From positions 1 to 64,000 of the forward strand of contig NZ_CAMLMJ010000008.1 in assembly GCF_946481145.1 (NCBI RefSeq): DNA of 64,000 nucleotides, in the 5' to 3' direction. Shown here in pieces: positions 41,706 through 51,383 of this stretch (position 1 is its first letter; every line of letters starts with the position of its first letter). The position numbers were made by a program, and so were the translations under genes. The notes under the pieces were generated by a model. The model worked only from the letters and a program-made list of their open reading frames with translations, did not search any database and was not told the origin of the DNA. The DNA comes from an uncultured Sediminibacterium sp. (lineage in GTDB: Bacteria; Bacteroidota; Bacteroidia; Chitinophagales; Chitinophagaceae).

Positions 41706-42488
41706 CTACCAGTTTTCAAGCCCCATTTTTTTCTTCAACCGAAACATCCACTGGCCTAACCCGCTTTGCAATAAATAATGCAGCCCTTTCAAACGTAATT
41801 GCCAAAGGCGTTGTTTAAGGGATGGACCAAAATGTGATTCAAAAACTTTTCTGTTCTCATCCAGTGATTTCAGGTAGGAGGTTGAACTAACACCGGTATC
41901 ATCAAAAATGGCAATGGTTATCGGCAGGTATTGGTATGGTTCTTTGCCAAGGCGACAAAGCATATCATAATCCATGGCTATTTTATAATCTGCCAAATAG
42001 CCTCCAACCCTATCATAAACTGCTTTATTCACAAACCAGGTAGGATGAGAAATGCTCCGCATACCCCTGTACAATTTTGAAGGTTCAAAAGGTTTGCCTA
42101 CGACTACTTTTTCTCCGCCCCTGGTCAATTCAATATTTCCGCTGATCCATTGTACTTCAGGGTATTGTTGAAAGAAAGCTGCAATCGTTTTTATGATATC
42201 AGGTGAAGCATATATATCGCCTGAGTTCAGCAAATGAGTAACAGGGCCTGCTGCATGTCGGATGCCTTTGTTAAATGCATCTGCTATTCCTTTATCGCGT
42301 TCATTGACCCATTTTCTGTAAGCGGGCTGTGGAGTGGTTTCCAACCAATTAGCGATATTAGTTTGTGTAGATCCATTAATGATCCAATGCTCTTGGGGAG
42401 ATATAGATTGCGCATCAACCGAGGCACAGGTTTTCTGTACATCAGCCAGGTTATTAAAAGCGATGGTGATTACTGAAATACCATTCAT
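41706..42488 (-). CDS. Family 2 glycosyltransferase
   Basis: A 260-residue GT-A enzyme. ISVITIAFNNLADVQKTC, HWIINGSTQTNI, the short metal motif LLNSGDIYASPD and MDYDMLCRLGKEPY are visible; the overall pattern is that of WcaA/WbdN-type enzymes of exopolysaccharide clusters. It converges with the GT9 gene (2 bp between stops) and lies 7 bp downstream of mqnA on the same strand. Confidence 0.87.
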   Translation of the reverse strand: MNGISVITIAFNNLADVQKTCASVDAQSISPQEHWIINGSTQTNIANWLETTPQPAYRKWVNERDKGIADAFNKGIRHAAGPVTHLLNSGDIYASPDIIKTIAAFFQQYPEVQWISGNIELTRGGEKVVVGKPFEPSKLYRGMRSISHPTWFVNKAVYDRVGGYLADYKIAMDYDMLCRLGKEPYQYLPITIAIFDDTGVSSTSYLKSLDENRKVFESHFGPSLKQRLWQLRLKGLHYLLQSGLGQWMFRLKKKMGLENW

Positions 42489-42495
42489 GGCTACA

Positions 42496-43239
42496 TCATA
42501 ATTGCGTTAATTTCTGAAGAAAAAGTTCCAGTCCTTTTCTTTTTTCTTCATCTAATGTATAACTGATATTCTTTGTATAATACTCTTTCAGGTCATAATC
42601 TGCAAAATCTAGTGTTTCCACCACTTCCTCTATATGGTTTATGCCGTAGGCATTGGCCAGGTTAAAAGCATCTTCAAAATCTGGATCAATAGGTTTATTG
42701 GCAACCCATGCAGCAAATACAAAAGGCAAACCTGTATGCTGAAGCCATGCTTCACTCAGATCGTAATAATAAGCTGATTTTTTATGTTGTGACAAGGCCC
42801 TGTCGCCAATAACAACTGCAGCGGTAGTGCCTTTAATGAGATGACGGTAATCTTCCTGTGCCTGCACAAGTTCCACTTCTTTCTGCCAGTATTCTTTCAA
42901 AAGAATTTTAGCAAGATTAACGGAGGTTCTGCTTTGGTAATCCAGGATCAACTGAGTAATCTGATTTATGGGAACTTCGCTGAAAATTCCAACAGAAGCC
43001 ACCCTTCCAACGGCACCGATGCAATAATGGGTAATTATCTGCGGGTTATTTAAACGTGGAATAATGGCAACCGGCACCAGTCCGACATCAATTTCATCGT
43101 TTAATAACATTGCGGCTATATTGGCCGGAAAATCGGCTACAATATCCATTTTTTGCATCAACCCAGACCGTTGAACCCCGTGCATGAGTGGGCGGGTATT
43201 CAAATAACTAACGGCTCCAATCCTTAATCTCTTGTCCAA
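42496..43239 (-). CDS. mqnA: Chorismate dehydratase, futalosine pathway
   Basis: A 248-residue MqnA protein that makes 3-enolpyruvyl-benzoate from chorismate, the first step of the futalosine route to menaquinone. Typical segments are RIGAVSYLNTRPLM, FPANIAAMLLNDEIDVGLVP and AAVVIGDRAL. No ATG exists at the 5' end; the TTG at 43239 (reading MDKRLRIG) is preferred over a TTG at 43290, because it begins just before the conserved strand and leaves a -7-like TTTCTTTG upstream. The divergent purB starts 59 bp away. Confidence 0.88.
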   Translation of the reverse strand: MDKRLRIGAVSYLNTRPLMHGVQRSGLMQKMDIVADFPANIAAMLLNDEIDVGLVPVAIIPRLNNPQIITHYCIGAVGRVASVGIFSEVPINQITQLILDYQSRTSVNLAKILLKEYWQKEVELVQAQEDYRHLIKGTTAAVVIGDRALSQHKKSAYYYDLSEAWLQHTGLPFVFAAWVANKPIDPDFEDAFNLANAYGINHIEEVVETLDFADYDLKEYYTKNISYTLDEEKRKGLELFLQKLTQL

Positions 43240-43298
43240 TTCAGCTAAATTTGCCTGCAAAGAAAACCAATAATCAATAAATAACCTCAAAATCGCCG

Positions 43299-44645
43299 AT
43301 GGAACTCACTTCTCTTACCGCAGTTACACCCATAGATGGCCGTTACCGCAAACAGGTACAGCATTTAGATGAATATTTCTCTGAATATGCATTGATTAAG
43401 TACAGGGTACTGGTAGAAATAGAGTATTTCTTCTTCCTGGCAGATAAACGCTTTTTTAAACTCCCTCCAAAAGCAAGGGTTCAGTTAAAAAAAGTATTAG
43501 ACGATTTCAGCATAGATGATGCCCAGCAAATTAAACAGATTGAATCAGTTACCAACCACGATGTTAAAGCCGTGGAATACTTTCTGAAGGAACAATTAGA
43601 TAAAGCAGGCATCAGTAACCTGAAAGAATGGATACATTTCGGACTAACTTCTCAGGATATTAATAATACCTCCATTCCGTTAAGCTGGAAGCATTGCATG
43701 GAACATGAATACCTGCCCAGCTTAATAAATCTGCAGAATAACCTGTACCAGTTGGCACAGCAATGGAAAGACATTCCCATGCTTGCACGTACACACGGAC
43801 AGCCTGCTTCTCCTACCAGGCTAGGGAAAGAAATAATGGTATTTGTGGAACGACTAAATAATCAGGTTGAACTTTTTGCCAGCATACCTTATGCTGCAAA
43901 ATTCGGAGGTGCTACCGGCAATTTTAACGCCCACCATATTGCTTTTCCTAAAAAGAACTGGGTTTTACTCGGGAACGATTTTGTAGAGAACACACTCGGC
44001 CTGCAAAGAATGCAATTCACTACACAGATCGAACATTATGACAGCCTTGCCGCTCATTTCGATTCATTGAAAAGAATCAATAATATTTTGATGGATCTAT
44101 GTCGTGATATCTGGACCTATATCAGCATGGATTATTTCAAACAAAAAACAAAAAAGGGTGAAGTAGGATCATCAGCTATGCCGCATAAAGTAAACCCAAT
44201 TGATTTTGAAAATGCAGAAGGCAATCTTGGTATGGCAAATGCCTTATTGGAACACCTTTCTGCCAAACTTCCCATCAGCAGATTACAACGCGATCTTACC
44301 GATTCTACTGTTTTACGTAATATCGGTTCACCGGTTGCGCATATTGCCATTGCTTTTAAGTCTATTGAAAAAGGTTTGGGAAAAATAGTCCTGAATGAAG
44401 CAAAACTAAAAGAGGACCTGGAAAATAACTGGGCAGTAGTTGCAGAAGCTATTCAAACCATTTTGAGAAGGGAAAATTATCCCAATCCTTATGAAGCTTT
44501 AAAAGACCTTACCCGAGGTAACCATAAAATTGATAAGAAAACCATGCAGAATTTTATTCAGTCGTTGAAAGTAAGTGCTGCGGTAAAGAAAGAATTAAAA
44601 GCAATCACCCCTTCGAATTATACAGGAGTTAGTGCTGATTTTTGA
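43299..44645 (+). CDS. purB: Adenylosuccinate lyase
   Basis: A 448-residue fumarase/aspartase-superfamily enzyme acting twice in purine synthesis (SAICAR and adenylosuccinate cleavage). It starts LTAVTPIDGRYRKQV; HFGLTSQDINNTSIPL (catalytic region 1), ARTHGQPASPTRLGKE and the signature GSSAMPHKVNPIDFENAEGN near 288-307 are intact. Length agrees with the longer E. coli-type PurB. The stop codon opens a TTTGATC heptad-repeat hairpin. Confidence 0.96.
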   Translation: MELTSLTAVTPIDGRYRKQVQHLDEYFSEYALIKYRVLVEIEYFFFLADKRFFKLPPKARVQLKKVLDDFSIDDAQQIKQIESVTNHDVKAVEYFLKEQLDKAGISNLKEWIHFGLTSQDINNTSIPLSWKHCMEHEYLPSLINLQNNLYQLAQQWKDIPMLARTHGQPASPTRLGKEIMVFVERLNNQVELFASIPYAAKFGGATGNFNAHHIAFPKKNWVLLGNDFVENTLGLQRMQFTTQIEHYDSLAAHFDSLKRINNILMDLCRDIWTYISMDYFKQKTKKGEVGSSAMPHKVNPIDFENAEGNLGMANALLEHLSAKLPISRLQRDLTDSTVLRNIGSPVAHIAIAFKSIEKGLGKIVLNEAKLKEDLENNWAVVAEAIQTILRRENYPNPYEALKDLTRGNHKIDKKTMQNFIQSLKVSAAVKKELKAITPSNYTGVSADF

Positions 44646-44727
44646 TTTTTTGATCATTTGATCTTTGATTTTTTGATTAGCATATCTGCTAAAATCAAAA
44701 AATCAAAGATCAAAGATTCAAAGATTC
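44643..44727. repeat. Heptad word repeat hairpin (TTTGATC family)
   Basis: The left arm TGATTTT, TTGATCA, TTTGATC, TTTGATT, TTTTGAT is followed by a small TTAGCA/TGCTAA hairpin tip, and the right arm AATCAAA, AATCAAA, GATCAAA, GATTCAA mirrors it. It starts inside the purB stop and ends at the stop of the convergent gene at 44728. It is a probable two-way terminator. Confidence 0.85.
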
Positions 44728-47700
44728 CTACTCCTTTACTGTTGTAGTAATTTTAGGGGTTTCTTTTGTCCAGGAGCTAATGTCTAATTTTTTCTGGCTT
44801 GGATAAATTTCATCCAATGTATTGCCATCATACATTCTACCATTCTTGATTACATACCTGATACTATTGGTATTACGGATATTTTGTAATGGATTATTAT
44901 CCATGATCACAATATCTGCCAGTTTACCTGATTCAATACTTCCCAGGTCTTTATCTAGTCCTAATGCAGTTGCACCAAGAATAGTAGCGGTTTTTAAGGC
45001 ATTCAAAGGACTCATTCCCCCACTTGCAACGCTCCATAATTCCCAATGATACCCGAGGCCCTGTAATTGACCATGACTACCAATACCTGCTAATCCCCCC
45101 TGCTCAACAATGCTCTTTGTTCCTTTAGCATGTTTACTAAACACATGATCTTCCGGCGTAAACCAACCACCATTTGCCCCTGTTCTTCTTCTTGCTTTGG
45201 TACTTAATTCTTCATAAGGCGTAAAGCGGTTTAATTTAGGATCATGAACAGGGCTCTCTGTTGTATAGTAATAGTTTTCTGCCCATGGTCCACCATAAGC
45301 TACCAATAGCGTTGGGGTATGCGCCATTTTACTTTCCGCAATTGTTTTGGTTACATCTTTATACAATGGATGAATTGGTATAGCATGTTCTACACCAGGA
45401 TATCCATCTAAAAGGTGAGTCATGTTGAGTTTATAATCCAACCCACCCTCAGTAGTTGGCATCAGCTTTTGTTCTTTCGCTGCCATAATTACCCATTGGC
45501 GTTGTTGCCTGACACCTGTCAGGTACATTTTTATGTATTGAGTTTTGTAATACTTACTGTATTGTTCCAATACCTTCCTTGTTTGATCGAGGTCTCGGAG
45601 ATTATACATCCAGAACCCTACACCAGGGCCAGTGCTATACACCCTTGGACCAGGTATTGAGCCTGCTTCTACCATATCGCTGTAGGTAAGTACATCGGTG
45701 GTTGAAGTTTGAGGGTCACGGGTAGTAGTAACACCATAAGCAAGGTTTGCGGCATAGATCCATACAGTATTCTTATGCAGACCCCAATATGGCCACATAT
45801 GAGAGTGTGTGTCAATAAACCCTGGAGTGATTGTTTTACCAGCACAGTCGATCACTTTTGCTCCTGATGGTGCGGCTATATTTTTGCCAACCTGCTTAAT
45901 CCGGTTATTGACGATCAGCACATCTCCTTTTTCAATTACTTCATCCCCTTTCATGGTAATGATCCTTGCATTTTTTAGGAGAATGGTACCATTGGGCATG
46001 TCTTTGGCATAGTAAACTTTCACCTGCGTTTCATCCGGACTATATTTTTCTTTTTGCTTTAATGCTACTTTATCTAGACTGTCTTGTTTTGCTTTTGCAG
46101 GGTCAGCCTTTAATGCTGCAGCCAGGTCAGCCGCTTTCTTTTTTGCAAGAGAATCCGCCAGTTTTTTTGCTTCTGGTCCGGCAGCAGTAAGTGCTTTTAC
46201 ACTATCAGCCGCACGTTTGGTTTCCAGTTTTTTCGCTTCTTTCACAGAATCTTCAACTGCTTTTGCCCTGTCTGTATTATAAACCCAATGTCCGTTACCA
46301 AGGCTCCAGTGTACGGTCTTACCATCTGCTTCCCATGCCGGAAACTCGCCTCCTATTTCAGTTAGTTGACGTGAAGGGAATATACTTGAAGCTGCATCGG
46401 CCACAGATATTGTAGGAACCTTACCGGTTTCAGGTATTGTTACAACATAAATATTATTGTTTACCTGTGCAAGGGCCAGATTGCCTGTAGGCGCCATTAA
46501 AATAGTTCCTGCTGAAGATGGCATATTTTGCGGCTCACGGCTGCTGTATGATTCTGGCAACATACAATTGTTCAATGGATCAGACACAGACATATACCTT
46601 CCCATTACATATTCTTTTCCGGTTGGTGCTTCTGGTGTATGTGTTTCTTCATGCCCATCTAATGCTGTACCGAAAGTTGTAATACCAGTGACGCGTACAT
46701 GCATTTTTGGATCGGTGCCATCCCAACGAATGGATATCAGCATACCTCCACCTGTATTGAGAAAAATTCTGTCCGCATCTTTGGTAAAATGCAAATTACC
46801 CCTGTTCCTGGCTTTGTCGATAACGGTAATATTTCCGCCATTTTCATTCATCCAAACAATCTCGGCTTCTTCTCCGCTCATGAATGGATCTTCAGCATCT
46901 TTGAATAATCGATTTGGTCCACGGAAAAACGCAATACGCTGGTTGTAACTCCATGCAGGTTGCATGTAAAAAGCGGCTTCACTGGTGAGTTTGGTGATTT
47001 TTCCGTCTGCAATATTCGCCTTGTATACACTACCTCCTTCTTTCTCTTCCCATGTTACGAATACTAGTTGTTTTCCATCAGGACTCCATGCTGGCATGGC
47101 TTCTGTAAAGTTGTGGCTGGTTAACCTTTTAGGCGTTCCATTCGGGTAATCCATTACATATAACCTGTTAAGCACAGTAAAGGCCAATTGCTTACCATCC
47201 GGACTAGGCACTGCATCACGTATCTGGGAGGCAAGTGCATGACTGGTATCTTTTATATCGTAGTTAAAATAAAGTCTTGGTCCTAATTCAAGCTTCACAT
47301 CAACATCAAAAGGAATTTCGGTAGCGGGTTCACCACTTACCGGTATTTTCCAAATTTTACCGCCATAACTTGCAATCAGGTTTTTGCTATCGGGTGTAAA
47401 TGACATACCAGGCAATACACCTTGTGGAGCAATGCTTTCCTGCTCATCTCTCTGTACCGGATATGCCAGCCATTTTTCATCACCGGTAAGAAGGTTACGT
47501 ATTACCAATCCAGTTTTATCCTGGTAACGTGAACCATAAACCATCCATTTACCATCTTTGCTGAGTGTGGGTGTAAATGCTGACCCATAGCGTGAGGTGA
47601 GGGTTCGTGTTTGTCCTTTTTCTCTTTCATACACACCGATCTGGTACTGAGGTAAAAGGGCATTATAGTTCCATGATCCGTTTCGTTGGCTATAATAAAT

Positions 47701-48336
47701 CATTTTTCCATCATTACTGATGAAAGGATCAATGGTTTTGAGACTGCCTGGAGCATCATTTAACTGAATGCCACCACCACCGTCGGCATGAAACATCCAT
47801 AAACGTGGTAATCGTCTGCCCCTGCTGGCAATAACATATTTGCCATCAGGTGTCCACACAGCATTTACATAATCATCTACCCTTGTTTTGGTTAATTGAA
47901 GTGTATCTTGCTTTACACGATCTATTACCCATAAGTTATCGCCGCCACTTCTATCGCTTGTGAACAATAATTTATTCCCATCCGGACTAAAACGCGGGTG
48001 TGTTTCGTAGGCAAAACCTTTAGTTACGGGAGTTGCTTTACCACCTGTTATAGGCATTGTGTAAATATCTCCCATTAGGTCAAAGGCGATAGTATTTCCG
48101 TCCGGACTAACATCCACACTTATCCAGGTGCCTTCCTGTGTATTAAATGAAATAGTTCTTTCAGGTTTCAAAGGAAGGTCTTTGAAACTTGCATAAACAT
48201 TCGTGTCCTTTTTAACGGAATCTTTTAAATGTAAAACAGCAGCAATCCAATTATTATTGTGATCATTTGTTGTTACAACTGTAGCAACAAAGGCTGATGC
48301 TGCAAGAGCTAGCCCAGAGAAGAAGAGTTTTCTCAT
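44728..48336 (-). CDS. Secreted TolB-like propeller fused to an amidohydrolase
   Basis: A 1202-residue protein with a signal peptide (MRKLFFSGLALAASAFVATV). Residues about 60-650 contain PD40/TolB-like repeats (SVDVSPDGNTIAFDLMGDIY, RFSPDGNKLLFTSDR and others), probably two propellers. A Lys/Ala/Asp-rich linker with a repeating A-K-K-x-A-D-S-V/L pattern follows at about 695-765. The C-terminal amidohydrolase domain begins ILLKNARIITMKGDEV; DTHSHMWPYWG supplies the metal HxH pair, and GKLADIVIMDNNPL ends it. Related proteins are called Tricorn-like amidohydrolases; substrate unknown, periplasmic or exported. Confidence 0.87.
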   Translation of the reverse strand: MRKLFFSGLALAASAFVATVVTTNDHNNNWIAAVLHLKDSVKKDTNVYASFKDLPLKPERTISFNTQEGTWISVDVSPDGNTIAFDLMGDIYTMPITGGKATPVTKGFAYETHPRFSPDGNKLLFTSDRSGGDNLWVIDRVKQDTLQLTKTRVDDYVNAVWTPDGKYVIASRGRRLPRLWMFHADGGGGIQLNDAPGSLKTIDPFISNDGKMIYYSQRNGSWNYNALLPQYQIGVYEREKGQTRTLTSRYGSAFTPTLSKDGKWMVYGSRYQDKTGLVIRNLLTGDEKWLAYPVQRDEQESIAPQGVLPGMSFTPDSKNLIASYGGKIWKIPVSGEPATEIPFDVDVKLELGPRLYFNYDIKDTSHALASQIRDAVPSPDGKQLAFTVLNRLYVMDYPNGTPKRLTSHNFTEAMPAWSPDGKQLVFVTWEEKEGGSVYKANIADGKITKLTSEAAFYMQPAWSYNQRIAFFRGPNRLFKDAEDPFMSGEEAEIVWMNENGGNITVIDKARNRGNLHFTKDADRIFLNTGGGMLISIRWDGTDPKMHVRVTGITTFGTALDGHEETHTPEAPTGKEYVMGRYMSVSDPLNNCMLPESYSSREPQNMPSSAGTILMAPTGNLALAQVNNNIYVVTIPETGKVPTISVADAASSIFPSRQLTEIGGEFPAWEADGKTVHWSLGNGHWVYNTDRAKAVEDSVKEAKKLETKRAADSVKALTAAGPEAKKLADSLAKKKAADLAAALKADPAKAKQDSLDKVALKQKEKYSPDETQVKVYYAKDMPNGTILLKNARIITMKGDEVIEKGDVLIVNNRIKQVGKNIAAPSGAKVIDCAGKTITPGFIDTHSHMWPYWGLHKNTVWIYAANLAYGVTTTRDPQTSTTDVLTYSDMVEAGSIPGPRVYSTGPGVGFWMYNLRDLDQTRKVLEQYSKYYKTQYIKMYLTGVRQQRQWVIMAAKEQKLMPTTEGGLDYKLNMTHLLDGYPGVEHAIPIHPLYKDVTKTIAESKMAHTPTLLVAYGGPWAENYYYTTESPVHDPKLNRFTPYEELSTKARRRTGANGGWFTPEDHVFSKHAKGTKSIVEQGGLAGIGSHGQLQGLGYHWELWSVASGGMSPLNALKTATILGATALGLDKDLGSIESGKLADIVIMDNNPLQNIRNTNSIRYVIKNGRMYDGNTLDEIYPSQKKLDISSWTKETPKITTTVKE

Positions 48337-48371
48337 CGAGTAGGAATTTTAGAAAATATAATAAAGAATGC

Positions 48372-48420
48372 TTGAATCTTTGATTTTTTGACTTTTTGAT
48401 CTTTGATTTGAAGAATCAAA
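48372..48420. repeat. Heptad word repeat (TTTGATC family)
   Basis: TTGAATC, TTTGATT, TTTTGAC, TTTTTGA, TCTTTGA, TTTGAAG and AATCAAA keep the 7-bp register. It lies between two minus-strand genes, 36-84 bp upstream of the amidohydrolase start and just after the DsrE-like gene's stop. Confidence 0.7.
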
Positions 48421-48429
48421 CTGGGAAAA

Positions 48430-48966
48430 TTACCATTTGATTACCGCATAACCTTTCAGTTGATAAGTAGTAATGGTTGTTAAAGCAGATGTAGCTACAC
48501 CTATACCCGGGGCCAGTGTAGCTGGATCTATACCTCGTTTTTTAAGCGTTTGCCCGCAAACTACAATCTTAACACCAGCTTCAAGCAAGGCATTAATCAT
48601 AGGTAAATTAGGATTATCCACTTTATACCTGGCTCTATAAGCTTCATTATTTAATACGGTATATCCTGCAGCATTATGAACAGCCATGACCATTTTTATT
48701 TTTTCCTTGGGTACACCACCTACACCATGCAGGTTTAATAAGGTACATGCGGCTTCAATACCAAGGTTTATGGTATCGGGTTTACTGCTGGCCATTACTA
48801 AGTCGACCAACAGTTTATAGGTCATTTTGGGATCGGGTTTTTCTACTGCATCCGGTATTTCATAAACAGGACCAAAATCTTTAATAATAGGATTTACCCT
48901 GGGATCCTGTGCATAAGACAGGTTAAAAAGTAAAACACCAAATAATACAAAAACAGTCTTTTTCAT
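48430..48966 (-). CDS. Secreted DsrE-like protein
   Basis: A 178-residue protein with a signal peptide (MKKTVFVLFGVLLFNLSYAQ). The mature part fits the DsrE/DsrF-like fold: YKLLVDLVMAS, KIKMVMAVHNAAGYTVLN, and VKIVVCGQTLKKRGI with a conserved Cys at the usual site. Cytoplasmic relatives move sulfur; exported versions in Bacteroidota have unknown roles. It stands upstream of the amidohydrolase on the same strand. Confidence 0.8.
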   Translation of the reverse strand: MKKTVFVLFGVLLFNLSYAQDPRVNPIIKDFGPVYEIPDAVEKPDPKMTYKLLVDLVMASSKPDTINLGIEAACTLLNLHGVGGVPKEKIKMVMAVHNAAGYTVLNNEAYRARYKVDNPNLPMINALLEAGVKIVVCGQTLKKRGIDPATLAPGIGVATSALTTITTYQLKGYAVIKW

Positions 48967-49047
48967 GATATAGGTTTAAAGGATACAAGATAATTCAAGT
49001 TCCTTATACCGCATCACCATTTATCCACTCATTCAGCGGTACTTTCC

Positions 49048-51297
49048 TTACTTACCGAATTTCTTCTTCAACGCATTAAGGGCATCATTTACACTCATGG
49101 CTGAAAGATCTTCTTCTCTTTTTGGAGAAGCATTTCTATTTTGACGTGGGCCATTATTTGCAGGAACCCTTGTTCCGGTTGTTTCTTCTGTTTGTTTTAT
49201 TGAAAGGGCAATACGTTTCCTGGCGATATCCACTTCCAATACTTTAACCTGTACTTTTTGACCCAATTTCAGGGCCTCTCCAGGATCGCTGATGTAACGA
49301 TTTGCAATTTCACTTACATGCACCAGTCCATCCTGTTTTACGCCAATATCTATAAAAGCTCCAAAGCGGGTAAGGTTGGTAACCATCCCAGGAACTACTG
49401 CCCCTACCTGCACATCTTCTATTTTATATATATGTGCAAATTCAAATTGCTCCAACTCATTTCTGGGGTCAAGTCCTGGTTTTTTTAATTCATTAAGGAT
49501 ATCGCGTATCGTAAGTTCACCGAACTGCTCTGATACAAATTTCCTCGGATCAATACCAGTCACCAGTTTTTCGTTTCCAATTAATTCGGCAACAGCAACA
49601 TTTAAAGATGCCGCCATTTTTTCCACTAAGGGGTAAGCTTCCGGGTGAACTGCACTTGCATCCAACGGATTTTTACCGTCATTAATTCTTAAGAATCCCG
49701 CACATTGTTCGTAAGCTTTTGCCCCAAGTCGCGGCACTTTCAATAGCTCATTCCTGTCTTTGAAACCACCCAATTCTGTTCTGAAACGGACAATATTATC
49801 AGCCATACTTCCCCCAATACCACTTACATAAGCCAACAAATGTTTACTTGCCGTATTCAGGTTTACACCAACAGCATTCACACAACTTATGACCGTCTGG
49901 TCCAGTCTTTCTTTTAACCTAAACTGGTTTACATCGTGCTGGTACTGCCCTACTCCAATACTTTTCGGATCAATCTTTACCAGTTCGGCTAATGGATCCA
50001 TTAATCTTCTTCCGATACTTACTGAGCCACGCACAGTAACATCATAATCAGGAAATTCTTCACGGGCTGTTTCAGAGGCAGAATAAACAGAAGCACCATC
50101 TTCATTCACCAGAAATACAGGAAGTCCAAGATTGAGTTTTTTAATAAACTGTTCGGTTTCTCTTCCTGCTGTACCATCACCTATTGCTATTGCTTCTACC
50201 TTGAATTGCTCTACCAGTTTTTTTATTTTGTGCTCACTCTCATAAATGCGGTTGTTCTCGTGCACATAAATCAAATCGGTAGTCTGCAGGTCACCTTTGT
50301 TATCCAGACAAACAACTTTACAGCCTGTACGATAACCAGGGTCGATGGCAAGAATATTTTTTCTGCCAAGTGGAGCACTAAGCAATAATTGGCGGAGGTT
50401 TTCCGCAAATACTGTTATAGCTTCCTCATCGGCTTTTTGTTTTAGCGCTGTTCTGAATTCTGATTCAAGGCTAGGCTGCATCAATCTCCGATAGGCGTCT
50501 CTGATGGCTTTCTTAAGGTGTTCAGACCATGTACTCATGCCTTTCACATATTGTTGTTCAAGCAGGTACAAAGCATCCTCTTCTGCGGGTGCAATGTTCA
50601 TACGTAAAACGCCTTCCAGAAATCCTCGCAAAATGGCGAGTATTCTATGTGAGGGTATTTTATGAATGGGTTCTGAAAAATCAAAATAATCCTTGTACTT
50701 AACACCTTCCGTTTCTTTATCGGTCAGCACTTTACTTTGCATGGTTGCAGTGTCTTCAAAAAGCTTACGCATTTTAGCGCGCATTTCAGCATTTTCGTTA
50801 ACCATTTCTGCGATGATATCCCTTGCTCCCTGCAATGCTTCTTCAACCGAACTTATTTTATCGTTGATGTATTTTTCAGCCACGGCATTCACATCATCCT
50901 GTTGTTGAGCCAGCATGGTTTCTGCGAGTGGTTCCAAGCCATTTTCTCTTGCCGTTTGTGCCTTGGTTTTACGTTTGGGTTTATAGGGAAGGTAAATATC
51001 TTCAAGTGCGGCAAGTGTAGATGCTGCATCAATTTTCTGCTGCAATGCATCAGTCATTTTACCCTGTTCGCTGATTGTTTTTTCAATAAAAGTTTTACGC
51101 TCGGTAAATTCTTTCAAAAACTTTGCTTCATCCTGTATTTGCTGAATCTGAACTTCATCCAGTCCGCCTGTTTTATCTTTTCTATATCGCGCTATAAAAG
51201 GAATAGTAGCGCCTTCACTAAATAATTCCAATACTGCCTCTACCTGTACAACCCTCAGGTTTAATTTGGCAGCAACCAATGGTGCAAAATTCGACAT
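49048..51297 (-). CDS. tex: Tex-family RNA-binding transcription protein
   Basis: A 749-residue Tex/YhgF protein. It has the N-terminal helical region with FIARYRKDKTGGLDE, a YqgF-like RNase-H fold (NILAIDPGYRTGCKV near 320-334), a helix-hairpin-helix part (GVNLNTASKHLLAYVSGIG), and a C-terminal S1 domain (GMVTNLTRFGAFIDIGVKQDGLVHVSEI). A basic, Arg/Asn-rich tail follows. Tex binds nucleic acid and affects transcription. The ATG at 51297 is preferred over a TTG two codons upstream. Confidence 0.95.
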   Translation of the reverse strand: MSNFAPLVAAKLNLRVVQVEAVLELFSEGATIPFIARYRKDKTGGLDEVQIQQIQDEAKFLKEFTERKTFIEKTISEQGKMTDALQQKIDAASTLAALEDIYLPYKPKRKTKAQTARENGLEPLAETMLAQQQDDVNAVAEKYINDKISSVEEALQGARDIIAEMVNENAEMRAKMRKLFEDTATMQSKVLTDKETEGVKYKDYFDFSEPIHKIPSHRILAILRGFLEGVLRMNIAPAEEDALYLLEQQYVKGMSTWSEHLKKAIRDAYRRLMQPSLESEFRTALKQKADEEAITVFAENLRQLLLSAPLGRKNILAIDPGYRTGCKVVCLDNKGDLQTTDLIYVHENNRIYESEHKIKKLVEQFKVEAIAIGDGTAGRETEQFIKKLNLGLPVFLVNEDGASVYSASETAREEFPDYDVTVRGSVSIGRRLMDPLAELVKIDPKSIGVGQYQHDVNQFRLKERLDQTVISCVNAVGVNLNTASKHLLAYVSGIGGSMADNIVRFRTELGGFKDRNELLKVPRLGAKAYEQCAGFLRINDGKNPLDASAVHPEAYPLVEKMAASLNVAVAELIGNEKLVTGIDPRKFVSEQFGELTIRDILNELKKPGLDPRNELEQFEFAHIYKIEDVQVGAVVPGMVTNLTRFGAFIDIGVKQDGLVHVSEIANRYISDPGEALKLGQKVQVKVLEVDIARKRIALSIKQTEETTGTRVPANNGPRQNRNASPKREEDLSAMSVNDALNALKKKFGK

Positions 51298-51383
51298 GAA
51301 CAATAACCGTTTTATAAGTTTTAAAGGGGAGCGAATGTAGGGGGAAAAAAGGGGTTAAAAAAAAGATGTGGATAAGAGTCTTG

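Noticed and set aside
46457..46948. 163-residue plus-strand reading frame
   Set aside because: Antisense to the propeller-amidohydrolase gene, with no domain.
50737..51225. 162-residue plus-strand reading frame rich in Phe and Cys
   Set aside because: Antisense to tex; the composition mirrors Lys/Glu-rich coding.
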